Made by a program: the position numbers and the translations under genes. Source: AP-15 sp963732095 (GTDB taxonomy: Bacteria > Pseudomonadota > Alphaproteobacteria > ATCC43930 > CGMCC-115725). Taken from it: a stretch of 64,000 nt of DNA. Location of the stretch: positions 1-64,000 of the forward strand of contig CAVSZA010000038.1 in assembly GCA_963732095.1 (NCBI GenBank), read 5' to 3'. Positions 9,614 to 17,767 of the stretch are shown piece by piece. A model generated the notes under the pieces. The model did not search any database, had not been told where the DNA came from, and worked only from the letters and a program-made list of their open reading frames with translations. Every line of letters starts with the position of its first letter. The stretch's first letter is position 1.

Positions 9614-10593
9614 GACGGCGTGAGTTCATCACGATATTCGCGGGCGCGGCGGGCGCGTGGCCGCTCGCTGCGCGCGCGCAGCAGCCGGCGATTCCCGTGA
9701 TCGGGTTTCTGAGCAGCGCGTCGCCCAAGGCTTACGCGGGTCGAGTCGCGGCCTTTCGCAAAGGTCTGAACGAGTTGGGTTACATCGACGGTCAGGACGT
9801 GGCGATTGAATTTCGTTGGGCGCAAGGCCAATACGATCGACTGCCGGTGTTCGCGGCTGACTTGGTCCAACAAAATGTCGCCGTGATCGTCTCCAGTGGC
9901 GGCGACGTCGCGGCCCTCTCCGCGAAGGCAGCAACCTCTTCGATACCGATAGTGACGGTGAGTGGCACCGATCCGGTGCAAGCGGGACTTATCGCCAGCT
10001 TCAACCGGCCGGGCGGCAACATCACCGGCGCAAGCTTTGTCGCGACCGAGTTGGAGACAAAGCGGCTGGAGCTATTGCGCGATCTGGTGCCTGCAGCCGC
10101 GCTGATTGGGATACTCATCAACCCGGCCAATCCGGCTGCCGAGAGCCGGTCGAAAGACCTGCAGATAGCGGCTCGCACGCTCGAACGGGATATTCATATT
10201 GTGAGCGCCAGCAGTGAAAGCGAGCTGGAAACGGCGTTCGCGAGCTTAATCCAACAGCGCGCCGGTGCGCTCCTCGTCAGCACCGATTCGTTCTTTACAA
10301 GTCAGCGCGATCAACTCGTCGCGCTGGCAGCGCGACACGCGCTGCCCACGATTTATTCCTGGCGTGAGTTTGTCGATGCGGGCGGATTGGCGAGCTACGG
10401 GCCAATCATTGACGAAGTTTACCGCCAAGTCGGGATCTACACGGCCCGGATTCTCAAGGGTGAAAAGCCCGCCGACCTGCCCTTCCTGCGGCCGACCAGG
10501 TTCGAGCTGGTGATCAATCTCAAGACCGCCGCGGCGCTCGGCCTCACGATTCCGCCATTGGCACTCGCCCGCGCCGACGAACTCATCGAATGA
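9610..10593 (+). CDS. ABC transporter substrate-binding protein (PF04392), array 1 copy 6
   Basis: This uninterrupted 327-residue PF04392 protein has the leader MRRREFITIFAGAAGAWPLA ending in ARAQ, which fits a twin-arginine signal. The mature part begins IPVIGFLSSASPKAY and carries FNRPGGNITGASFV, KRLELLRDLVPAAALIGILI, WREFVDAGGLASYGPIID and ALGLTIPPLALARADELIE. GLASYG replaces the more usual GLMSYG. It overlaps copy 5 and the truncated copy 7 by ATGA. It is closest to copies 3 to 5 by its mature N-terminus. The ligand is unknown. Confidence 0.93.
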   Translation: MRRREFITIFAGAAGAWPLAARAQQPAIPVIGFLSSASPKAYAGRVAAFRKGLNELGYIDGQDVAIEFRWAQGQYDRLPVFAADLVQQNVAVIVSSGGDVAALSAKAATSSIPIVTVSGTDPVQAGLIASFNRPGGNITGASFVATELETKRLELLRDLVPAAALIGILINPANPAAESRSKDLQIAARTLERDIHIVSASSESELETAFASLIQQRAGALLVSTDSFFTSQRDQLVALAARHALPTIYSWREFVDAGGLASYGPIIDEVYRQVGIYTARILKGEKPADLPFLRPTRFELVINLKTAAALGLTIPPLALARADELIE

Positions 10594-10920
10594 GGCGGCT
10601 GGATTGTGTGATCGGTCTGTTGCTCGCGATCGCAGTCGCAACGGTGCAGGCACAGGAGACAGCGAAGCAGCACCGCATAGCGATTATTGCCGCAGGTCCG
10701 GTCGCTGGGATCCACGACCCGGGAATTCGCTTCGTTCAGCAGTTTTTCGAGGAGCTGAGCCGATTGGGAGATGCCGAAGGACAAAACCTCAAAGTCGACG
10801 GATATTCCGGCGGGGGGCGGCCCGAAGGCTATGCCGAGCTCGCTCTCGAGGTCGTCAGCCGGAACCCGGACGTGATCGTTGCCTCCGGCAACGGCATCGC
10901 GCTGGCGGTCCGCGCGGCCA
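10590..10920 (+). pseudogene. N-terminal remnant of a PF04392 substrate-binding protein, array 1 copy 7
   Basis: About 110 residues remain (MRRLDCVIGLLLAIAVA, KQHRIAIIAAGPVAG, YSGGGRPEGYAELALEVV, NPDVIVASGNGIALAVRAA). After RAA the family sequence stops and the DNA joins a different gene. The piece belongs to the KQHRIAI subgroup, like array 1 copy 1. It marks the right-hand deletion scar of the array, as the C-terminal remnant at 4585 marks the left. Confidence 0.85.
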
Positions 10921-11230
10921 AGGAAAGGCGGCTAGTGAAGCCGTGCAACGGGTCGGGGCACAAATTAAACCCATGCTCGATCAGGGCAAGTCCATAGTCC
11001 AGGACCTTGCCAATCAGGCATCCGAGGTCGGGCGGCAAGCTGTGGGCCAGGCCGGGGATCTTTTGCACAACGTGGCGCCGCAGGCCAAAGAGGCCGCGAG
11101 CAATCTGTACCAGCGGGGCTCGCAGTCCGGCGAGTACGTACGCCAGTATGCCGCGGAGCAACCCATCGCGGCGTTATTGATCGCAGGCGCAATAGGGTAC
11201 GGGCTCGCTTATCTGATCCACAGGCGCTGA
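10918..11230 (+). pseudogene. DUF883/ElaB-YqjD-like membrane-anchor protein, 5' end missing
   Basis: About 100 residues of amphipathic, alanine/glutamine-rich helix (LDQGKSIVQDLANQASEVGR, QAKEAASNLYQRGSQSGEYV) end in a single membrane segment, PIAALLIAGAIGYGLAYLI, and a short basic tail, HRR. This is the layout of DUF883-type proteins, which anchor to the inner membrane through a C-terminal glycine-rich helix. The 5' end is lost at the junction with the substrate-binding-protein remnant. An internal ATG at 10973 could still give an 85-residue product. Confidence 0.6.
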
Positions 11231-11560
11231 ACATCGGCGAACCCCTCGGGGAGCTGAGGTCCGTCGTAAGCCGCGCCGGGAACATTGCTCCCGCTGATCC
11301 AGAATGGTGATGCTGCGCCGCCAGGGTCGGGCCGATGTCGCCCTGGACGCTGCTGACATGAGCTGCCGCGAGCGCCCCGGTTAGTTGCCGGCGACCCCTT
11401 TTCTCCCATGCAATTCGCCACCCGCGGATGCTGTGAACTGAGCATCGAGAGCAGCGCCGCACGCTAAGAATTATGAAATAGAACTTTTGCTCGTATCGAG
11501 CATTTCTGCGGCTGAGGGGGGAAGGACGATGCCTGGGAATTAGCATGAGCGAGGGCGAGA
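11231..11560. other. Non-coding stretch
   Basis: About 330 bases in which I see no convincing gene or repeat. The only open frames are short and lack family character. Confidence 0.4.
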
Positions 11561-11935
11561 GTGGCGATCGATGTTGATGCTCGCCCAAGGCTGCGAGGCA
11601 GCCGGCGGGAGGCGGCTCTGAGAGCAGGGGCAAATCAGCGAAGACGACGCCACAATTCCAGTTTGGCACGCGTCGTCAGACCAAAAATATCCGGCGAGGT
11701 CCTCCAGGTGTTCATCCACACAGACACAGGCGAAGACCCTATCGTCGGCGTGCTTTGGCCCGGTGGAACCAGTCGCGTTTTGGTTACGATCATGATCAGG
11801 GGCCATCTAGGGCACGTCCGCAAGAACTCGGTAGATCTCACGGTTGTGTTAGCGGTCGCGGACGAAGAAGGAAATGAGCAACGCGTCAAGCTACCTCTGA
11901 AGGCATTCTCGGTACCATTGGAAGGGGCTAAATAA
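11561..11935 (+). CDS. Hypothetical protein, predicted beta-rich
   Basis: This 124-residue frame opens with GTG. The first 35 residues are arginine-rich and may not be translated. The rest (GEVLQVFIHTDTGEDPIVGV, RVLVTIMIRGHLGHVRKNSV, DLTVVLAVADEEGNEQRVKL) has the alternating hydrophobic pattern of a small beta-sheet domain and looks like real protein. I do not recognise the family. It stands alone, without an obvious operon partner. Confidence 0.45.
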   Translation: MAIDVDARPRLRGSRREAALRAGANQRRRRHNSSLARVVRPKISGEVLQVFIHTDTGEDPIVGVLWPGGTSRVLVTIMIRGHLGHVRKNSVDLTVVLAVADEEGNEQRVKLPLKAFSVPLEGAK

Positions 11936-12089
11936 TCGCTGGCGTCCGTACAGCGACTATCGTCGCCGTGCATATCGACCTTTGCTCGGCCGCTCGTAAT
12001 GCCGTCGTGCGGATAGGGGCGCGTTCAAATCCACCGATAATTAACCGGCGATCGGTGACAGTTCCGACCTCTGTTTATGGGAGGGCTGC

Positions 12090-12383
12090 ATGGTGCAGGT
12101 CATCGACACGGTCGGAGATGCCGGCGGTGCCGAGTGCATCAGGTTCAGGGTGCGCCGCAGCCGCCGCGACCCCAATCTCATCCTGGGCAGTTGGCAACAT
12201 GCCGTGGACGAGCACGGCATGGGGAGCATTGGTCAAAGCGAGCCGGGCGTACTAGGCGTATCTGTGGAGATCGAATTTCAGCGCGCACGGTCGTGGGCCG
12301 CGCAGTGCGGCGTGTCCTTTCTCTGGGTGGACGATCCCGAGGGGCTGTTTCCGCCCGCTAAGCGGCCTCTTGTAGCCGTGTAG
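12090..12383 (+). CDS. Hypothetical protein
   Basis: This 97-residue protein starts at an ATG preceded by GGGAGGG at good spacing. The composition is normal for a soluble protein (RRDPNLILGSWQHAVDEHGM, VSFLWVDDPEGLFPPAKRPL). No domain is recognised. The next gene begins nine bases after its stop, so the two are probably cotranscribed. Confidence 0.55.
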   Translation: MVQVIDTVGDAGGAECIRFRVRRSRRDPNLILGSWQHAVDEHGMGSIGQSEPGVLGVSVEIEFQRARSWAAQCGVSFLWVDDPEGLFPPAKRPLVAV

Positions 12384-12391
12384 GCCGCAGC

Positions 12392-12730
12392 ATGAAAGGT
12401 TTGTGGACAACCGTTATTAATGTCACGAACGGCAAAAGCTACTTTGTTTCGACTGTAAAATCCTCGCGTCGCAGAGGGTTGCATGAGGCCGCTGTGTTCC
12501 GAAAGATTTTCGGACCAATCGCGAACTTCTGGCGACCACAAGCGATTTTCTTTGGCAATGATGCGGCCTACCTGCATGCTCGCGTGACGGCGCTGGTGCG
12601 CGACGTTGATCCAGCTCACTGGAATGACAAAGACTGGTCCATTTCGGCCGAGGCTGATGAAACCGACGCGGCGATTGCGACGATGATAGCGCGCTTGCGC
12701 GGGGAGCCAACGGCAACGGAAAACCCGTGA
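12392..12730 (+). CDS. Hypothetical protein
   Basis: This 112-residue protein (MKGLWTTVINVTNGKSYFVS, FRKIFGPIANFWRPQAIFFG, SAEADETDAAIATMIARLRG) looks like a genuine soluble protein but matches no family I know. It lies nine bases downstream of the preceding small gene and 28 bases before the next one, so the three probably form an operon. Confidence 0.55.
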   Translation: MKGLWTTVINVTNGKSYFVSTVKSSRRRGLHEAAVFRKIFGPIANFWRPQAIFFGNDAAYLHARVTALVRDVDPAHWNDKDWSISAEADETDAAIATMIARLRGEPTATENP

Positions 12731-12758
12731 GGCTGGGAACGTTCTGGGAATTCTAGCC

Positions 12759-13073
12759 ATGGCGGTCGTGATCACTCTTGCGCAGTGGACAGTTTTTGCC
12801 CTCGCGGCAAGCTGGGCGATCTGCACCAATTTCGCTTTGCGCCAGCACTACAAGCACAGCGACCAACCGACATTGCCTGCCAATGCGACTGCGTTGACGC
12901 AGTTGTCGGGTGTCGTTGCTGTTATCCTTGCCGGCTACTCTCCGTTTCACCTCCTTTGGCTGCTTCCGGTGTCATATTTCACCGGCTTCCTCGCCTTGCG
13001 ATCCAGGATCATCGGGCGCCTCGCATGGCTTTACGGCTATGTCGTCGCCTACACCATCCCATCGAACTGGTAA
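12759..13073 (+). CDS. Small integral membrane protein, hypothetical
   Basis: This 104-residue protein has about three hydrophobic segments: MAVVITLAQWTVFALAASWA, LTQLSGVVAVILAGY with FHLLWLLPVSYFTGFLAL, and WLYGYVVAYTIP. It is predicted to sit in the inner membrane. No family is recognised. It is the last gene of the small cluster beginning at 12090. Confidence 0.6.
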   Translation: MAVVITLAQWTVFALAASWAICTNFALRQHYKHSDQPTLPANATALTQLSGVVAVILAGYSPFHLLWLLPVSYFTGFLALRSRIIGRLAWLYGYVVAYTIPSNW

Positions 13074-13161
13074 GCAGCGGCGGCCGTGTGACCTCGCTGC
13101 AGTCGGCGCTTGATCGTGCGCTGCTCGGCGGTCTCGGCTTCGTCGCGCCACTCGTAGCTGC

Positions 13162-13407
13162 TTATGACCCTGGCAGCTTCCGCCGCTTGGTTCCGCTCAC
13201 CAACATGTTCACGTTGCGGCTCCCGTACTTGCCCCACACGAGCCTCTCCGCCCAATCCGGCACCGGGGTGTCGGCACCATACCGAGCAGCCATCACGGCG
13301 GGATGGGGCTCGACCTGATGGCGGCAATCCTTGCACCAAACGATCAACCGGACGCGGGCAGCGTCGGCGCCACCCAGCGTCATCGGCGGGCCGGGCTCGG
13401 ACTTCAA
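13162..13407 (-). CDS. Small zinc-ribbon-like protein with degenerate second metal site
   Basis: This 81-residue protein resembles a short family common in Hyphomicrobiales, with the core WCKDCRHQVEPHPAVMAARY, GADTPVPDWAERLV and a second pair normally written C-x2-C-G-S-R. The first pair (WCKDC) is intact. In the second, WGKYGSRNV stands where two cysteines are expected, so metal binding is probably lost. The function of the family is unknown. It is convergent with the membrane-protein gene before it. The similarity is from memory of the family and should be treated as moderate. Confidence 0.6.
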   Translation of the reverse strand: MKSEPGPPMTLGGADAARVRLIVWCKDCRHQVEPHPAVMAARYGADTPVPDWAERLVWGKYGSRNVNMLVSGTKRRKLPGS

Positions 13408-13484
13408 TATGTCACGTATGGCGGGACTGTGTTTGGCCCACGAATTGCCTCGGCAACTGCTCCACGACCACTGGCTTTTTGCTC

Positions 13485-14244
13485 TTCACTGCCAAACGTA
13501 TCAATCAATTGCTCGCGCAGGACGACGCCGACGGTATCGTCGTGACGCATGGCACGGACACGATCGAGGAGACGGCCTACTTCCTCGATCTCACAGGTCG
13601 GCGCCATGCGTCCGGCTACCGCAATCAGCGCCGATGGTCCGATCAATCTCTACAATGCGGTGATCCTGGCGGGCAGCAAAGAGGCCGTGGGCAAAGGAGT
13701 ACTGGTCTGCCTTAATGACGAAATCAACGCTGGGCGCGAGGTCACCAAGACCAATACTTCGACGGCGGATACGTTCCGCACGCCCGATCTCGGCATGCTC
13801 GGCTACATGCAGGACAACAAGCCACATTTCTATCGTGCGTCAACTCGTCCGAACACGGCCGACACCGAATTCGACGTTTCCGGGCTCGACAAGCTGCCCC
13901 AGGTCGACATCGTCTATGCGTACGGCAACTATAATTCGATCGCGCTCGACGCTTTCGTCAAAGCCGGCGCGAAGGGTATCGTGCATGCCGGTCCGGGCGA
14001 CGGTTCGGTGGGAGCGCAAATGGTCAAGCCGCTGCAGGATGCGCGCGCGGCGGGAGTGGTCGTCGTCCGCTCAGCGCGGGTCGGCTCGGGCATCATCGCG
14101 CGCAACGGCGAACAGCCCGACGACAAATACGATTGGGTCGTCAGCGACGACCTCAATCCGCAGAAGGCCCGCATCCTGTTGATGCTTGCGCTAACGCAGA
14201 CGAACGACACCAAGAAAATCCAGGAGATGTTCTGGAAATATTGA
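13485..14244 (+). pseudogene. Type II L-asparaginase, N-terminus lost and frameshifted
   Basis: The remnant opens inside the protein (TAKRINQLLAQDDADGIVVT) and keeps the second catalytic motif THGTDT of asparaginases. Near 13595 about eight residues are missing and the frame changes; the sequence resumes at VGAMRPATAISADGPINLYN and runs to the end (GIVHAGPGDGSVGAQ, QKARILLMLALTQT, IQEMFWKY). The first 70-90 residues, including the signal peptide and the nucleophilic threonine, are gone. It cannot be an active enzyme even if the frameshift is an error. Confidence 0.85.
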
Positions 14245-14438
14245 GCCTTTTTGACCGGTTGAGCCGCGCGCTGGACGCGCGGCTAACCTAGTACGAAAAC
14301 GGGCGCTTATCCGCACTCGGCGCGTTCGACGCCGCTGATGTTCATCGACCACGGCAGGGCTGAGCGGCACCAGATCTGGCGCGCCGGTGGGCCGAACTCG
14401 GCGCGCTGGTCGATCCCCCCGACCCTGAGGCCGTAGGA

Positions 14439-15003
14439 TTGGGGTTGGCTTCGGGCGAGGTGCGGGCGGTGAGGCGGCGCTGGCTGGCGGTCGCTGCCTC
14501 AGCGCTGGTGATGGGGGCGTATGCCGCGCAGGTAGTTGTTCCCGTGGCGGAGACCTCGCCAGAGCCGATCGCCGGCATTGCACCGAGCTACGGCCCAAAA
14601 ACAGTCAGCGCGGTGCCCCATGCGGCGGCGATCGTCAGGCGCATCTGGTTGCCGGGACTCGATGCCGGCTACGACCCGCAGGGGCTCGCGATTGATGATG
14701 GCGCCATTTACGTCTCCGCCTATCGCAGCGACAGCTTAGGCGACCGTCGCGGGCCGTGCCGGGTGATGCGCATCGATCTCGAGACGGGCGACCCGACCGG
14801 ATATGTCGACTTGCCGAGCCCGTGCGGCCATGCCGGGGGCCTCGCCGTTGGCGGCGACGGCATGCTCTACGTCGCCGACACGCACACGCTGTTCGCGACC
14901 CCGCTCGCCGGCGCGTTCGATCGTGGTGCGCGATTCCGGCAGTTTCCGCTCGGTCCCGGGGTTGTTGGCGGGCTCGCTGCGTCGACGCCGGATGGGATCT
15001 GGC
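14439..15003 (+). pseudogene. Beta-propeller (SMP-30/NHL-like) exported protein, 3' end lost
   Basis: About 188 residues remain: a basic start, a membrane or signal segment (WLAVAASALVMGAYAAQVVV), then beta-propeller-like repeats (GYDPQGLAIDDGAIYVSAYR, HAGGLAVGGDGMLYVADTHT, GVVGGLAASTPDGIWLG). After GIWLG the frame enters unrelated sequence, because the DNA joins a polysaccharide deacetylase fragment. The original function was probably an extracytoplasmic lactonase-like or binding protein. Confidence 0.6.
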
Positions 15004-15005
15004 TT

Positions 15006-15175
15006 GGACGCTCACCGCCGAGGGGCATGAAATCGCGGCGCACGGCTTTCGCCATGAGGATGTCAGCGGGCTCGAGGGCGATGAGGAGCGGCAACGCATC
15101 GCACGCACGACCGAGATCCTCGCCGATGTCACAGGCCGCAAACCGGCCGGATGGTTTTCACTGCAGGCACGAATC
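15006..15175 (+). pseudogene. Polysaccharide deacetylase (NodB fold) internal fragment
   Basis: A fragment of about 55 residues in a different frame from the propeller remnant (WTLTAEGHEIAAHGFRHEDV, ARTTEILADVTGRKPAGWFS) matches the metal-binding H-x3-H region of NodB-fold deacetylases. Both ends are missing. It is fused to the preceding remnant by deletion. Confidence 0.7.
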
Positions 15176-15213
15176 TCACCGCAACAGCAACCCTCCAAAC
15201 CAGGGAAGACGCG

Positions 15214-16317
15214 ATGATCAACCGTACTTTCCAACGCCGCCAGGTCATGGGTGGCATAGGAGCCCTACTCATGGCATCGAGCACGGGCCGCGCTGTCGCG
15301 TCGCCGAACCTCGGCGCGGAGATCGAGCAACGCCTGGCCGAGCTCCAAAATGACAGCCGCGTGAGCGGCCTCCACGCGCTGCTCGTCGCCAAGGGCGACC
15401 GGCTGCTGCTCGAACACTACGAAATGGGCGAAGACGAAGTAAACCGGGGCACCAAAGTTGGTCGCGTCGCCTTCGGACCGACGGTGCTGCACGATTTGCG
15501 CTCCGTGTCCAAGAGCGTGGTCGGTCTGCTCTATGGCATTGCACTGGCCGAGGGAAAGGTGCCGCCGCCCGAAGCGAAACTCTACGCCCAGTTCCCCGAA
15601 TACGCCGACCTTGCCGCCCCAGCCCGGCCGCGATCGCCTCACGATCGAGCATGTGCTTAGCATGACCCTCGGATTCGAGTGGGACGAGCTCACGATCCCC
15701 TACGGCGATCGGCGCAACAGCGAGAACGCGATGGTGGACGCCCCCGATCGCTACCGCTACATCCTCGAACGTCCCATCGTCGTCGAGCCCGGCTTAAAAT
15801 GGGCTTACTGCGGCGGCGCGCCCGCCTTGCTCGGCCGCCTGATTGCCAAGGGCACGGGTGAAAAGCTGCTCGACTATGCCCGCCGCGTGCTGTTCGAGCC
15901 GCTGGATTTCGGCCCGAGCGAATGGACAGTGGATCGCATTGGAGAGCCGCATGCGGCGTCGGGCCTGCGCCTGCTGCCGCGCTAAAGGTCGGCCAGCTCG
16001 TACTCGCCAACGGCACCTGGAACGGCCGCCACATCGTGCCCGCCGAGTGGGTGAAGCGCGCGACGACGCCGGTGGTGACGATCGAAGGTCGCCGAGGCTA
16101 CGGCTACCAATGGTACACCGGTACCCTGAGTCCCGACACGCCTCGGGCGTTGTCCTGGGCCAGCGGCATCGGCTGGGGCGGCCAGCGCTTGTTCGTCGCG
16201 CCGCAGTTGGACCTCGTCATCGCGATGAACGCCGGCAATTACTCCCTGCCGATTGTGGAGCAGGGTCATATCGCCAACCTGGTGCTATACGAAGTGGTGT
16301 TGCCGGCCCTGGCGTGA
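15214..16317 (+). pseudogene. Class C beta-lactamase-family serine hydrolase, two frameshifts
   Basis: A twin-arginine-like leader (MINRTFQRRQVMGGIGALLM) precedes a serine hydrolase domain. The catalytic SxxK motif is SVSK in LHDLRSVSKSVVGLLYGIAL. A frameshift near 15613 moves to LTIEHVLSMTLGFEWDELTI and WAYCGGAPALLGRLIAKGTG, where YCGG lies near the usual Y-x-N position. A second shift near 15977 moves to LKVGQLVLANGTWNGRHIVP and the end (GGQRLFVAPQLDLVIAMNAG). Full length would be about 365 residues. If both breaks are sequencing errors the enzyme is intact; otherwise it is dead. Confidence 0.82.
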
Positions 16318-16329
16318 GGTTATTGGGCA

Positions 16330-16599
16330 GCAACACCCCGACCGCGTCGGAATTGCGTCAGCATCACGCCGGAAAGCACTGCGGTGGTAGGCGATTAGCC
16401 CGCCAACGATCTCCATGAATTCAACAAGATCCACCTGATCGCCGTCCGGCGCCTGCCGCGGGTATTCCCAGACAAGCAAGCGGTGACCGTCCGTCAACCA
16501 TTCGCCGGTCCGGTACCAGCGCACGAGTTCACTGGGGCGCCGCCGTCCGCCTTCGGTGAAAAATCGGCGCAGTTCGTCATGGCCGCTACCTCCGAGCAC
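16330..16599 (-). pseudogene. SnoaL-like (NTF2 fold) protein fragment
   Basis: The core (ELVRWYRTGEWLTDGHRLLV, VDLVEFMEIVGGLIAYHR) is typical of SnoaL-like NTF2-fold proteins. After AYHR the expected V-Y-W-G-W ending is replaced by unrelated residues, so the 3' end is frameshifted or rearranged. The 5' end abuts the tRNA-like repeats. No catalytic role can be given. Confidence 0.55.
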
Positions 16600-16630
16600 A
16601 TCAGGAATGTAGCCGTGATCGAGTAAGTCG

Positions 16631-16731
16631 GGTTCGCACCTGACTCCCTCCTGGAGGGAGATGGATTCGAACCCTCGGACAACGGTTCGTTCCTGACTTG
16701 CCGCTGGAGGGAGATGGATTCGAACCTTCGG
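16631..16731 (+). repeat. Two tandem copies of a tRNA-3'-end-like repeat
   Basis: Copies at 16631-16678 and 16684-16731 share GGTTCG, then CCTGACT, then CTGGAGGGAGATGGATTCGA followed by ACCYTCGG, with a period of 53 bases. On the minus strand GGTTCGAATCC followed by a pyrimidine-rich end looks like a tRNA T-arm plus the 3' strand of an acceptor stem. Further single copies lie at 27224 and 41463, all in the same orientation. Confidence 0.7.
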
Positions 16732-16874
16732 TTCCGCCCGAAATCGGACTACGGTCGGGGTCTGTAAATCGGCTCCAAACCGGGACCCCGCTGAAACTGG
16801 TCGTACGACTTGACCCGTGATGGCGCGGCCGCCGCAAACGATATCGACGCGGACGATAGTCCGGCCACCGGCGA

Positions 16875-17138
16875 TCAGATCATGGCGACACGGCTACGGC
16901 GGTCGGAGCTGTCGATGAGAGCTGTCGGCTGAACAGGGGTAACCTCAATATCATGAGCGAGGCGCGGATACATGCGCCGGAGCTGATCAGCTACCAAGTC
17001 AGCGTCGACCCGATCTAAGAAGAGCTTTGCCCGTCTTTGGTCAGTAGAGAAGTTCGACGCTGATGCATCATACCATCCGATGATTGTTTTGTCGAACTTG
17101 TTCCGAATTGCGATGCAATACATGCTTTGGGTCTTCAT
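16875..17138 (-). CDS. Hypothetical protein
   Basis: This 87-residue protein (MKTQSMYCIAIRNKFDKTII, STDQRRAKLFLDRVDADLVA, YPRLAHDIEVTPVQPTALID) has a balanced composition and looks real. I took the ATG at 17138 as the start because the upstream 36 residues are arginine-rich and without protein character. No family is recognised and no operon partner is evident. Confidence 0.5.
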   Translation of the reverse strand: MKTQSMYCIAIRNKFDKTIIGWYDASASNFSTDQRRAKLFLDRVDADLVADQLRRMYPRLAHDIEVTPVQPTALIDSSDRRSRVAMI

Positions 17139-17408
17139 GGCTGCAATTTTCAATCTGGTGCGGCGGGTAGGCTCAGAAAATGCCTGACCAAGCCGAATTA
17201 TTCGTGGTATTCTTAGACAGTAAATCTCGATATTGGGTCGTTGCATATGCTGTCACGAAGCGAAAGCCCTTCCATTTTGACTCTCTGTCTAACCGGCCGG
17301 CCGCTGATGGCCATCTCCTGGCATGCAACGATATCGGCAGAGAAGGTGACAGCATGCTTTCTCTGACGTTAATTTTTAGTAACTTCCATTGACGGCACGG
17401 GAGCGGAT

Positions 17409-17576
17409 CTACCGGGCGAACTGCCTGCAGCTTTTTCGGGTTGTTGCTGCTCGACAGGCGCGCTCGGCTGAGGGGTCGTTTAGCGTTGCGTTCGCGGTCG
17501 GCTGGACTGATGGCGCTGCGCAGCCCGCCGCGGCAAGGGCGATTGCGGCGACGCTAAGCGTAAGAAAAGGACGCAT
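17409..17576 (-). CDS. Small lipoprotein
   Basis: A 55-residue protein with a strong ribosome binding site (GGGAGGAG, six bases before the ATG at 17576). The N-terminus MRPFLTLSVAAIALAAAGC is a lipoprotein signal with the lipobox LAAAGC, so Cys19 should be lipidated and the protein anchored in the membrane facing the periplasm. The mature 37 residues (CAAPSVQPTANATLNDPSAE, then ACRAATTRKSCRQFAR) include two further cysteines that could form a disulfide. The function is unknown. Confidence 0.8.
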   Translation of the reverse strand: MRPFLTLSVAAIALAAAGCAAPSVQPTANATLNDPSAERACRAATTRKSCRQFAR

Positions 17577-17767
17577 TTGTCTCCTCCCGATCGAAAATCC
17601 TTGAAACGATTCCGGAGGGCAACCCCCTGCGTTACATTGATAGAGATCATGATTTCAGGCTAGAATGGTGCCACGGTACAGGCTGGAGAGCCGATGACCG
17701 TCCAAGGTGATAAACCTTCAAAGGCCGGAGCCATTGGGGCAACCCTCACGCTTCGGCCTTCGTGTTT

